Of a stretch of DNA of 64,000 nucleotides, positions 23,221-33,464 are shown one piece after another (the stretch's first letter is position 1; each line of letters starts with the position of its first letter). Location: assembly GCA_027924585.1 (NCBI GenBank), contig BSBM01002120.1, positions 914,501-978,500 of the forward strand, read 5' to 3'. The stretch is from Larix kaempferi. Its lineage: Eukaryota; Streptophyta; Pinopsida; Pinales; Pinaceae. The position numbers were made by a program, and so were the translations under genes. Under the pieces are notes generated by a model, which was given only the letters and a program-made list of their open reading frames with translations, was not told the DNA's origin and did not search any database.

Positions 23221-23810
23221 AATCACTTGGATATCAACATGTACCTCATGTTCCACCATTACATTAGGTTCCTCCTTTGTGACATAAATTATTTCATCCA
23301 TTTCCTTCTTTTTTAGTTTCTGTATAGCATCAAGGTATGTACTAAATGGTATACTTCTCTTACATTCTTCACTCAAATTATTCCATTCGTTTGCTATTGT
23401 AGTAAAATCCACTTGAATATCAGGCTCTTCTTTGGGGATATTAAATTTAGTTGCAGTAGACCTTATTGTTCTCTAAAATTCATTTTCTCTATTATGGGGT
23501 CTGGTACTTGAGGAAGTATGCTCTCCCATAGGCTTCTGTTCCTCACCATGAAAACTGTTGCTGCCTCCTATTACTCCTTTGCTTCCATGTTTCCTAGCCA
23601 TCAATTCAAATCTTTCCATAATCTCTTTGTTCATGTATTAAAAAACTTGTTCTATGGATGCAATAAATTCCTCCTTAGGATTTGAGGTTCCCTTCTCATT
23701 CCTAGTCATAGTTTCCTCAAAAAACAATTGCTCTTCTTTTCCTACTTTTTCCTCTTCAACAAAAGCACTTTTGGTTTCAATATCTAATGGTGTGGTCCCT
23801 GTATTATTTT
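23221..23810 (-). pseudogene. G1 internal ORF, N-terminal part
   Basis: The same minus-strand frame can be followed from just after the G1 PBS to the Copia A insertion point, with a TAA near 23640 and a TAG near 23478. It contains EEFIASIEQVF, MNKEIMERFELMARKHGS and EEPDIQVDFTTIANEW. It looks acidic and helical at the start. At 23221 it reads VIED and crosses the TSD; the frame resumes at 10038 with ATLKQEEEQ. No known domain is recognised. Its place at the head of the element is where Gag would be expected, but no Gag signature is seen. Confidence 0.5.
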
Positions 23811-23848
23811 ACTCATGAATATCAGACCACATCAGGTGCCAAGATCAT

Positions 23849-23860
23849 GCTATGATACCA
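23849..23860 (-). other. Primer-binding site of G1
   Basis: TGGTATCATAGC on the minus strand, one mismatch to the initiator-Met site, 1 nt past the 5' LTR end. Confidence 0.7.
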
Positions 23861-23861
23861 C

Positions 23862-25886
23862 TATAATGTCCCTTGTTAGGAATTTTATTAAAATGGCAGT
23901 TTGTCACTTTTTTTCCCTAGTTAGACCTTTGACTAGTTTTGAGCTCTAGGTCCCCAAATTGCTCCAATTGATCCCAAATATTATGAGAAGGTATATGGAT
24001 GATTTTAGAAAATAAATATTTGTTTCAGGAATTCTTTTGTATCTTTCAAATACTTCTACAAATCTTCTTTCAATTCTGGCGAATGTAGGGAACTTTACTA
24101 GTAATTTCCCTTTGACTAGTATTGGTCTCTAGGTCTCAAATTGACTCCAAATGCCTTCAAATATTCAAGGAAGGTGTATGAATGATATTAGGACTTGAAT
24201 ATGATGTTTAGGGATGATATATGGCCTCCAAAATACCTCTTAAAACTCTCTTAAGATTCTGGACCAAGTATGCAATTTTAATAGTAGTTTGGGGTTCCAA
24301 TCCCCCTGGGGTAAGTACTAAAAATGGCTTCCCAAATGCCTCCAAACCCACTAAAATTTATGAAAATAGGTATGGTATGTCTCAAGTATGTTATTAATGT
24401 CCCAAATTCACCATTAATTAGTTATTAAGTTTGTTCCAAACCTCTCCCAAACAACAACAAAAATCACTAGTTCGACCCTTGGGGAAATGGCACCAAATCT
24501 TCTCCAAACGTAAATAAACTGAGTAAAATGACTTCAAATGCTTGAGAAATGAACATGAAACTTGTATAATACATCAATAAAATTACATTAATCAATAAAC
24601 CATCAGTATTTTACTTATCCATTCACATCCATCAACATTACATTGGTTCACAACAAGGTAGTGGGGAAGTGACACTGTTCTTTCATTAAAAATGCCATTT
24701 ATACATTTCTACTTGGAATTTCGACCTGAAAATTTATGGAGATGAGGAAAAAAATATTTAATTCATATTAAAAAATAAATTGGGCATTATAATCTCCCCC
24801 AAAGAGTACAATAGCTCACCAAAAACGCCCTCCCTCAAGGATCAAGGATATGCCACAAAAATTGGAAATGGTTGAAGGAGTGAGCTGCAATAGAAGAGAC
24901 CATGAGCTGCCATGTAGATTACACCTGAAAATAAATACTCCATTAAAGCTCCAAATTAAAGGTCTGAATGGACTTTCCAATTACCAACTTGGATGGGAAT
25001 CTTTCACCCTCAAAATTGGCTAAGCCAATAAACTAGTCATCCACTAGCTCTCCCTCTTCACAAATGCAATTGCAAATTCTACAAATGATCAAAAGCTGGT
25101 TTCATTCTTTGTTCTTGACATTTATAAATTTATAATGTCCTCCATTGGTCGAATTCCTTCCAAGAGACTCATGCCAACTCAAGTTGGGAAGAGATTTCAA
25201 AGAACGCCACTTGTACAACAATTCTTAGTCTCCCACTTCCACCAAATCACATGTGGAAGCATCTTAGCTTCCCTAACACCCTTGAGCGCCCTCTTGGAGT
25301 CTATTTTTATCCTTGACATGTCATATATGTCATATGTCATCCTTCAAGTTTGATTTGTGTCATAGGTGTCATAGAATCTTCGTCATTGTTGTCATAGGGC
25401 TAGGGAATCTAGCCCAAGTGTCTGACTAGCTCCAAATTTCCTCTTCCTCTTCCATGGGAGTTACTCTTCCTCTATATTTCGACCTCATTGACTCATTCCA
25501 AGTATTATTGACCTTATAACTTATCCCAAGAACATTAGGCTTCCCATGGATTCAAAATTGCAAGAAGAGGATGCCATGTGGCACATAAATTCTAGCTTGT
25601 GTGGGTCCCACTTCCTCCATGTGTCTTCATTATCAAATTCCACTTTGATTTTCACTTGTATATATTTATTTATCTCCTTTATTAAATATTTATGCCATCC
25701 TAATTTTCCAACATCATTTATTATCTCCACTATTCCAAATCCCAAAGCTTCCACCCCAAACCTAGGAAAGTAGTAATTTTCCTCCTTGGCAATTATTTGA
25801 CCTTTAGCATCAATTTGACAAACTCTAATGAATAGGGCCAATTTGCTTAGGCCATTGTGACCCAATGCCAAATTTGGGACATGGCA
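23862..25886 (-). repeat. 5' LTR of G1 (2025 bp)
   Basis: Partner of 6914-8928. Its inner end reads ...ACATTATA instead of ...TTACA, a C-to-T change that damages the terminal CA. Its outer end is followed by the TSD tacca (25887-25891). Confidence 0.8.
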
Positions 25887-25891
25887 TACCA

Positions 25892-26435
25892 ACATATTGG
25901 TTACCCACTTTTTTTGCTCTTCCAAAGATAGTCTCTATTCCAAGAAGTATTTAAGACTATCACGATCTGTTTTGACCTTGAAGTTCCTACCTATTAGGTA
26001 AGGATGCCATTTCTTAAGAGCGTGTAGTATTGCCAACATTTCCTTCTCATAAATGGGATTCTGCAAGTTCCTTCACTTGATAGGATGACTTGTAAGAGAA
26101 AGTGGGTTTCCTTCTTGCATTAGAAAAATACCAATGCCATTCCCTAAAGCATCACATTCCACAATAAAGGTTTTTGTGATGTCCGGTGTGGCCAATACAG
26201 GAGATGTGCACATTACCTGTTTAAGTTGTTCAAAAGCTTAATTTGCCTTTGGAGTCCAAGAAAACGCATATTTATTCAATAATGTTGTTAGAGGCACTGC
26301 TATTCTTCTATAATTTCTAACAAACTTGCGGTAGTACCCTATTAGACCTAAGAATCCTCGAAGATTCTTCAAGTTTTTGGGAATCATCCAGTCTATCATG
26401 GCTTTAATTTTGTTAGGGTCTATATTGAAATCTTC
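25892..26435 (-). pseudogene. G0 pol: end of RT and RNase H
   Basis: Minus-strand chromovirus sequence: the end of the RT domain (NKIKAMIDWMIPKNLK, LRGFLGLIGYYRKFV) and RNase H (FIVECDALGNGIGIFLMQEG, SLTSHPIK, EKEMLAILHALKKW), reading to EEQKKWVTNML at the G1 insertion site. Stops lie at several positions. The remainder is at 5361-6913. The segment stops abruptly at about 26435 against a plus-strand copia fragment, so the 5' half of G0 is gone. Confidence 0.85.
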
Positions 26436-27351
26436 ATTCTAAGGACCGATGTCCATAGCCTCTATGAATGGATCTAAATACCTTCTGACCTTCTTAGATG
26501 AGCACTCTAGGTTCTGTTGGATCTATTTTCTTAAGCATACATATGAGGTATTTGATACTTTCAAAGTTTTCAAGGCCTTGGTTAAGAACACTGCCAAGAA
26601 GAATATCAAAGCACTCAGATTTGAAAATGGAGGAGAGTACATCAAGAACTATTTGCAAGAGTTTTTTGCTTCTAAGGGAATCCAAATGAAACATTATGTC
26701 TCATACACACCACAGCAAAACAATGTAGTTGAGAGGAAAAATAGGTCATTGAAAGAGATGGCTACCTTCTTGCTTGAAGCAAGGAATATTCCACCATATC
26801 TCTAGGAAGAAGTAGTGAACTATTCTACATACATTCAGAATAGGGTACCCCACAAATCTGTGTATGGGAGTCACTCCATTTGAACCATTGAATGGACACA
26901 AACCTAATGTCTCTCACCTGAGGGTTTTTGGATCCAAGGGATGGGTCAAAATCCCATCTGACAAAAGAAAATCTCTTCAAACCCAAAGTATCGAATGCAA
27001 TCTGCTGGGATATGCAGAAGATAAAAAATCACACAAGCTGATGGAGATTGCAACCAAAACATGCTTCATTGAAGGAAGTGTCAAGTTCGATGAAGATCCA
27101 TTGCAAGATCTATAGCTAGTTGAAGACCAAGGTAGATACGATCTACCTACTCCATTTGCACCTGATGAAGATCAGAATATTGTCTCTTGTGATGAGGACC
27201 AAGTTGAATTAGATATTAATATTGATAATGAAGATCAAGTAGATCTAGATCAAGAACCAACACCTTCTCCCAATCAATGACCAAGGACAAAATGGGATCA
27301 CAAAGTCCTTAAAGCTACTGGGAACTTAACTGGGGATCCATTTGACCATAG
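26436..27351 (+). pseudogene. Copia integrase-linker fragment (G), related to Copia B
   Basis: This is the only plus-strand copia piece in the left half. It begins inside the integrase core (GSKYLLTFLDEHSRF) and continues through the C-terminal part (TPFEPLNGHKPNVSHLRVFG, LLGYAEDKKSHKL) into the linker before RT (RPKWDHKVLKATGNL), then stops. The second catalytic Asp is Glu (RFENGGEY); the catalytic Glu is kept (VVERKNRS). There are in-frame stops after 26805 and 27115, and a frameshift between them. The wording matches Copia B more closely than Copia A. Neither LTR is present. Confidence 0.85.
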
Positions 27352-27505
27352 GACACATATGCTCCCCGCCCACACACCCACCTCACCTAGAGCCTCCTCC
27401 TCCCTCTACTCCTTCCCCCACACTCCCCTTCTCCCTCCTAATCCCCATCCAACCCCTCCTCTTCCTCCTCCATGTCCCACTATTACTACTCCTCCTCCAC
27501 CTCAT
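27352..27505. repeat. Polypyrimidine array, segment 1
   Basis: C/T-rich CCT/CTC repeat beginning directly after the copia fragment and ending at the TIR element at 27506. It is probably the original left end of the array that continues at 28533. Confidence 0.6.
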
Positions 27506-28532
27506 CCATGGGGGATTCACTAGAAGCCAATATAACACCACGTTCATTCATATTGTGGTATTAAATATTCATGAAAACCTAAAAATTATATTGCTTATAT
27601 ATTAAGGGGCAAAGGGATTTTTTATTTAATGTAACAATACAAAAATACTTTGGGGTCCTTTTTATATGGGCGGGCTGACAAATATCCACCAAATGGAGAT
27701 GGAAGGATCACGGCCGGATGAGAAATTGGGTTGAGGCAAGGCTCGGGATTACCAGTACGCAGGGAAATAGCATCTTGAGTCATGCTTGAGGCCAATGGGT
27801 TTCGTGGTGAAGTGGGTTTCCAGTCGATCATAGTCAAGAGACAGTGGTCATTAACAGCCAATTGTTACCAATAACACTCAGCCAATTGTTACCAATAGCC
27901 TTGGGAGGCTCTAAGCCTCCAGGGCCTGTTATAGGCCCTCAATAGGCCTTGGGGGCTTGAATACCCAATCACTTGTGCCTTTTACAGTCCTTGGGAGGTT
28001 TTGTCATACTCCTAGAGCTTGTTATATGCCATGGGGGCTTAGATAGCTAGCCCACAACATGCTTAGTCAGCTATTGGGGAACTGTAACATGCAATCTAAA
28101 TGTTGTACTATGTGCATTGGCTCTAGTGACATACAAGAAGTTATCTCCTATCTCTTCATTAGACCATTAGATGTTTCAAATCATAATGATATGTGGTTGA
28201 GTAATTGCATTATGGTTGAAGTAATGTGCATCCACAATATACATCGAAAGAAGCAAGGTGCATTGTAGAATGCATGTGGGGTCATAAGGGGGGTACCATA
28301 TCAATATACTAGGTAAAAATATGAAGGGGTATAAAAAATGTTAATGAAAAAATGATACATACAACATCTGGTGAAAATAGAGGTTTTTCAAAATTGGGAA
28401 GGAATATTGGGAAGGGGTTAAAAAAATGATTATGGAAGGTATTTTCCAATATTTAGTGAAATTAGGGGTATTGTTTCATATGCCACAAATGAACGTGCTA
28501 TGATCATAGTTTATTGAGTGAAGCCCCCGTGG
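27506..28532. mobile_element. 1.0-kb element with imperfect terminal inverted repeats
   Basis: The left end CCATGGGGGATTCACT matches the inverted right end CCACGGGGGCTTCACT, and CACGTTCATT recurs about 20 nt further in on both sides, giving an imperfect TIR of about 55 bp. It interrupts the polypyrimidine array; the flanks cctcat and cctcgt could be a diverged TSD. The interior has a duplicated cagccaattgttaccaata and no transposase frame, so it looks like a non-autonomous DNA transposon. The superfamily is undetermined. A minus-strand open frame at 27622-27861 shows no recognisable domain. Confidence 0.5.
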
Positions 28533-30127
28533 CCTCGTCCTATTAAACCTCTCCCTCCACCTTCTCCTCCCCCACTTCCACATCATCAACCTGCTCCTCC
28601 ACCTCCTTCCCCCCCCCTCCACCTCCTCCTTACCCCTCCTCCTCAACCACCTCCTCCTCCCTCATATCATCCTCCTCCTCCTCTACCAATCCTTCTCCTC
28701 ATGAAACTCCCCTACCGCATCCCCCTCATCCTTGTCCTCCCCCACATACTCCCCATCTCCCCCCTCCAACACATACCCCACCCTCCCCTTCTACCTCCCC
28801 CTTTGCCCCCTCTTCTTCCTCTGCACCCACCTCCACTCCTCCTCTACCCAAATCCTCCAAATCCCTCCCCTCCTCATCCTCATCCTCCTTTTCCTCCCCC
28901 TCCCCCTTTTCCTTATCCTCCCTCTCTTCCCCCTCTTCCTCCTCCTCCACCTCCTTGTCCACGTACTTGTCCTCATCATCCTCTTCCTCCTCCTACTCCC
29001 TTACAATTCATCATTCTCCATCCCCTCCATGACCTTTGGCCCCTAATCCCTATCCTCCCCTCACCTCCTCTTCCTCCCACTAATCCTCCACCTCTCCTAC
29101 ATCCCCTCCTCCTCAAATTTCCCCCATCCCACTCCCATTCCCACTGCTACTCCTCCTAACCCTCCTCCTCCCCCAACTCCTTTGCTCCTCCTCTTACCCC
29201 CCTCTACCTCCTGCCCTAGCCCCACTCACCTCCCCCTCATACCTCCTCCTACATCCTTGCCTCATTTTGCTACACTCCTACACCTTTCCTCCAGCTCTCC
29301 TCCTCCACCTCTCCTTTAACATCCTTCTCCACCAACCCCTCATCCTCATCATCCTTTTCAACCACCCCTATGCACCCCCTCCCCCTTTCCTCGTGACTCC
29401 TCCACTTCCTCCTCACACTCTTCCTCCTCCTCCTCCTCCCCATACTTGTCCCATTCCTTATCCTCATCCTCCTCACCCCATACCTCTCCTCATCCTCCTC
29501 CTCCATTACCCCTCCTCCCTCTCGATTCCCTCCACCACCTTTAGCCCCTACTCCCTATCCTCCTCGTGTTTCCTCCTTCTCCCCCTCCTCCTCCACCTCT
29601 CCTCCATCCTCTCCTTCTAGATTTCCCTCCTTTCCCTCCCTACCCACTCCCCCTACTCCTACTCCTCTTCCTTCCCTTCCTTCACTCCTTATCCTCCTCC
29701 TCCTCCCTTGACTCCCCCACCTACACCTCCAACTCTTCCTTCTCCTCCTCATTCTCCTCCCCCTCCCTTGCCTCCTCCTCCCCTTCATGCCTCTTCCTCC
29801 TTCTCCTCTCCCCCAACCACCTCTACGTCCTCCTCCCACAAACCCTCCTGCTCATCTTCCTCCTCATCCACCACCACCACCTCCTCCTCCTCCACCTATT
29901 AATCCTCCTCCTCACCCTACTTTGCATCCCCCTCCTCTTCCTCCTCATCCCATTCTCCCCCTCCCACAACTCCCCCCTCCTCCTCCTCCTCCTCATCCCC
30001 TCTTCCTCCACATCCTCCTCCCCCTCTTATACTTCGTTGACCTCCTCCTCCTCTTCCAACTACTCCTCCACCTCCTTCCCCTCCTCTCCCTCCTCCTCCA
30101 CCTACTAGCCTCTCTCTATTACTCCTC
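28533..30127. repeat. Polypyrimidine array, segment 2
   Basis: About 1.6 kb of almost pure pyrimidine on the plus strand, CCT/CTC-rich with scattered A. All six-frame translations here are Pro/Leu/Ser (plus) or Glu/Gly/Arg (minus) low complexity and are not genes. Interrupted at 30128 by Copia C. Confidence 0.9.
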
Positions 30128-30132
30128 TTCCT
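30128..30132. other. TSD of Copia C, left copy (ttcct)
   Basis: ttcct at 30128-30132 and 40583-40587. Confidence 0.75.
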
Positions 30133-30663
30133 TGTTAGTGTTTCATCATTAATTCATATGATCTAGGATCTTATCTGAGAGAACAACATGTACAACATAT
30201 CAATCAATCACAAGAGACAATAGACACAAAGCATTTCACCAGGGAAACCATAAAGGAGAAAACCCTGCAACTTCCACAGAGGTAGAATGAGCAATGATAC
30301 AAAAACCCAATAACAAGAGATAGTCTCCTAGTAGTTTCTCCTCCTCCACTTGTGTGCACTACTCACTTGTGAGAATGAGTGAGTGAATGAAAATTAATAA
30401 ATAGAGAGGTTCTCCTCTCTATTTATAATTGTCTTCCACTTTCATTTTACCCTATTCGGCCGACCTCTCCTAGGAGTGTCTAATAACCCACTATAACTTA
30501 ACTCTGGGCCGAACCCACTGAGGGAGTCTAATAACCCTATGATTAACAATGATGACCTTCCCGATCGGAGGAATGAAACCTCTCCGTCGAAAGTACAATG
30601 TCATATGAATACAATATGAAATATACAAGTGAAATATATTTTGAAGTTACAAATACATCAATA
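30133..30663 (-). repeat. 3' LTR of Copia C (531 bp)
   Basis: Pairs with the interrupted 5' LTR. The outer TG is intact; the inner end reads catcaata where the other copy has catcaaca. It contains a TATA-like TTATAAATAGAG (about 30418-30429). Confidence 0.85.
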
Positions 30664-30672
30664 CTCCCTCTT
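30664..30672 (-). other. Polypurine tract of Copia C
   Basis: AAGAGGGAG on the minus strand next to the 3' LTR. Confidence 0.6.
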
Positions 30673-30889
30673 AACTAGGAAGGTATTTGTCAACACAGTT
30701 CTTAAGAACAAGTCTTCATCGTCACTGTTGATATCTCAATCATCAATATCTAATATACACATCATAGGAAGTTATATAGAGCAAGCCTATTTTCATGCTG
30801 GATGTAGGCCTAGCCTCCATGTAGGTCTTCATCATATCTGTGAGTGGCTCGTCTGGTGGAATCTTCAGGGCTGATTATGTGCATTTGCA

Positions 30890-31290
30890 AAACCTAAAAA
30901 GAGCATCTGAGGACTGATTATGAGCTTACTGCTCAACCTATAATATCTCCCAGGGCTAATTACATGCGACCAGGAAAAACCTCAAAAGAGAATCCCAGGA
31001 CTGATTACGAGTAGCTTACTTCTCAACCGATAGGATCTCCCAGGGAGCTATTATATGCCAACAAGAAAAACCTTGAAAGAGAATCCTAGGACTGATTACG
31101 AGCTTCCTGCTCAACCTATAGGATCTCCCAGGACTTATTACGAGCTTCCTTCTCAACCTACAGGATCTGCCAATATTGATTACATGCGAACAAACAAAAC
31201 CTTGAAAGAGCATCCCAAGACTCATTATCAGCTTCTTGCTCAACCTATAGGATCTTCGAGGATTGATTACATGCTACTGCACAACCTGCA
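30890..31290. repeat. ~88-bp tandem repeat in the Copia C 3' region
   Basis: The phrase ctcaacctataggatctccc recurs near 30931, 31021, 31109, 31151 and 31238, about 88-bp spacing with one ~42-bp short unit. Each full unit includes gattacgagctt and aaaccttgaaagagaatccc. It lies between pol and the PPT, the same place as the Copia A minisatellites but with a different sequence. Confidence 0.7.
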
Positions 31291-31299
31291 AGATATCCA

Positions 31300-31440
31300 C
31301 GATCACGAAGTATCATCCTGATACTCATGATCATACTGATCATCCTCGCACAGATCATCATGCTAATGCTCATGATCATACTGATCATTATCATATAGAA
31401 CATCATCTGGAGCATCGTCCTGATGCTCATCAAACAACAC
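31300..31440. repeat. Second short repeat in the Copia C 3' region
   Basis: Copies of ctcatgatcatactgatcat near 31325 and 31368, and catcatctggagcatcgtcc-like words. They resemble the catcatctgg words of Copia A. Confidence 0.5.
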
Positions 31441-33020
31441 TTACATCCACAGCCATGGGAAGGACCCTCCTACCACCATGCATGGAAGGGATCCTGCATT
31501 TGTGTCCCATCGCTTCCTCCTGTAAGTATCTTCAATCTGAAGAACACCAAGCCTCTCTCTGAAGTACTCGAACTTCACCCTGGCTAGTGGCTTGGTCAAC
31601 ACATCTGCTATCTGCTCATCTGTCGCAACATACAAGAGCTTCACTGCTCCTCTCTACACCATATCCCTGATATAGTGATACTTGATCTCGATGTGCTTTG
31701 ACTTGTCATGGAACACCGGGTTCTCAGACAACTTCACACAACTCTGGTTGTCACAGAAGACACAAGTAGCATCCATATAGAGATTAAACAAATCAAACAG
31801 TTGCTTCCTTATCCAAACTGCCTCACAACTAGCCGAACAAGCTGTTACATACTCTGCTTCGGCTGTACTTAGTTCTACGCAGGACTGCTTCCTGCTAAAC
31901 CAAGAGATCACCCCTAATCCCATACTGAAGCAGGACCCTGAAGTGCTCTTCCTATCTGTAGCACTACATGCCCAATCTGAATCAACATAACCCTACAGGT
32001 TAACCTTTTGATTCGCATCATATTTGAGCCCATATTCAACCGTACCCTTCAGATACCTCAGAATATGCTTTACAACAATTAGGTGAACATGTCTAGGATC
32101 CATCAGGAACTTGCTCAATGTGTTCACCGCAAAGCAAATATCTGTTCTTGTGTTCATCAGGTACATCACGGACCCAATCATCTGATGATACATCATGGCA
32201 TAAACCGACTCTGATGAAGCATCACTCAATAGCTTCAGGTTTGATGCCATAGGTGTGGCCATGGCCTTGCAGTCCATCATCCAGAACCACTTTAGGATCT
32301 CTACTGCATACTTCCCTTGTCCAAGGAAGATTCTATCTGCACTCTACCACACCTCTATGCCTAGAAAGTAATGCATCATACCCATGTCCTTCATCTCGAA
32401 CTCGGAAACAAGCTTCCTCTTCGTATCAACAATCAACCCAATCTCACCTGTCACAAACAGGTCATCTACATATAGTAGGAGTATCACTGGATTGCCGTCC
32501 TCAACCTTGTAGTAAAGGTTGGAATCCGCTTTACTCTTAGTAAAGCCTAAAATAGACAGGAAGCTATCAATCCTTCTATACCAAGTCCTTGGTTCTTGTT
32601 TCAAACCGTACAAGGCTTTCTTCAATATGCACACATATGACTCCCTATCATGTGTCCAAAACTGAGTGGCTGCTCCACATACACTTCCTCTTCGACTACA
32701 CCATTTAAGAAAGCTTTCTTGACATCCATCTCGTGTATCTTCCACTTCATTACTATAGCTAGAGAAAGTACTTTTCTGATGGAAATGTATCTGAATACAG
32801 GTGCAAAAGTTTCTTCATAATCTATCCCTTCTTTCTGGGAGAAGCCACGAGCCACAAACCTTGCCTTGTATTTCTCTATGCTACCATCTGCAGCATGCTT
32901 GATCTTGCAGATACATTTGGAAGTCACAAAAGACTTCCCTTCTGGTCTCGGGACAACATCCCAGACATCATTATTGATGATCGACTGGTACTCCTCGATC
33001 ATGGCATCCTTCCATTACTG
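31441..33020 (-). pseudogene. Copia C reverse transcriptase and RNase H
   Basis: Minus-strand RT begins near 33002 (EEYQSIINNDVWDVVPRPEG), with KARFVARGFSQKEGIDYEETFAPV, MDVKKAFLNGV and LLYVDDLFVTG. RNase H (31923-31654) has STAEAEY, CDNQSC and DKSKHIEIKYHYI, and the tail ends with VLTKPLARVKFEYF. It is broken by a frameshift near 32640-32745 and stops near 32340, 31990 and 31650. The catalytic YVDD is kept. The order and wording match Copia A and fragment F. Confidence 0.85.
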
Positions 33021-33464
33021 CATCCCTGATCCTGGGAACTTCAGATTCTTCAATATCTTCAATAGGTAGTTTTCTTGAACTTTGTCGCTGGAACAAATGT
33101 CATTGTCAGAAGAAAATCTTACACATAAGGACATATGTCATACAGACATGCAATTATCTTAGCCAATGCTTCAATACAACATTCATCCATATCCCGTATT
33201 CATACGGTAACTTTCTAGATGCCTTCGATCTCTACCAGAACATTGTTAAGAGTGTGAAGAGTGTGCACTACCCCCCAGCATGTCAGCAAAGAGGTTTCAA
33301 TCTAGATAAGTAGTGATGGAGTGTTGTACAGTACCATAGGCCACTTAGCCATTACTATATTAGTAGTATCTTTTTCATTAATGCAACTTTGCTAAAATGC
33401 ATAATATACATCCTAAATCTAGGAACATAAGTATGTACATGACTGAACAACATCATTTAAGTAA
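33021..33464. other. Deletion zone between gag and RT of Copia C
   Basis: About 450 bp with no copia similarity visible. Protease and integrase, about 2 kb in Copia A, should lie here. The sequence may be filler DNA from repair. Confidence 0.5.

Larger units (their letters stand above)
6914..25886 (-). mobile_element. Element G1: pol-less LTR element with 2-kb LTRs, host of Copia A
   Basis: Two related ~2-kb LTRs (6914-8928, 23862-25886), a PBS, a PPT and a 5-bp TSD define a complete minus-strand element. Without the nested Copia A it is about 5.8 kb. Its interior is only about 1.75 kb and holds one disrupted frame of about 480 codons, with no zinc knuckle, protease, polymerase or integrase. 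It fits the LARD class of large non-autonomous retrotransposon derivatives, which must be copied by another element's enzymes. Differences between the LTRs are frequent (about 7-10% in stretches compared by eye), so it is older than Copia B. Confidence 0.8.

Noticed and set aside
27622-27861. 79-codon minus-strand frame in the TIR element as a gene
   Set aside because: The text looks protein-like, but no domain, start context or family could be recognised.
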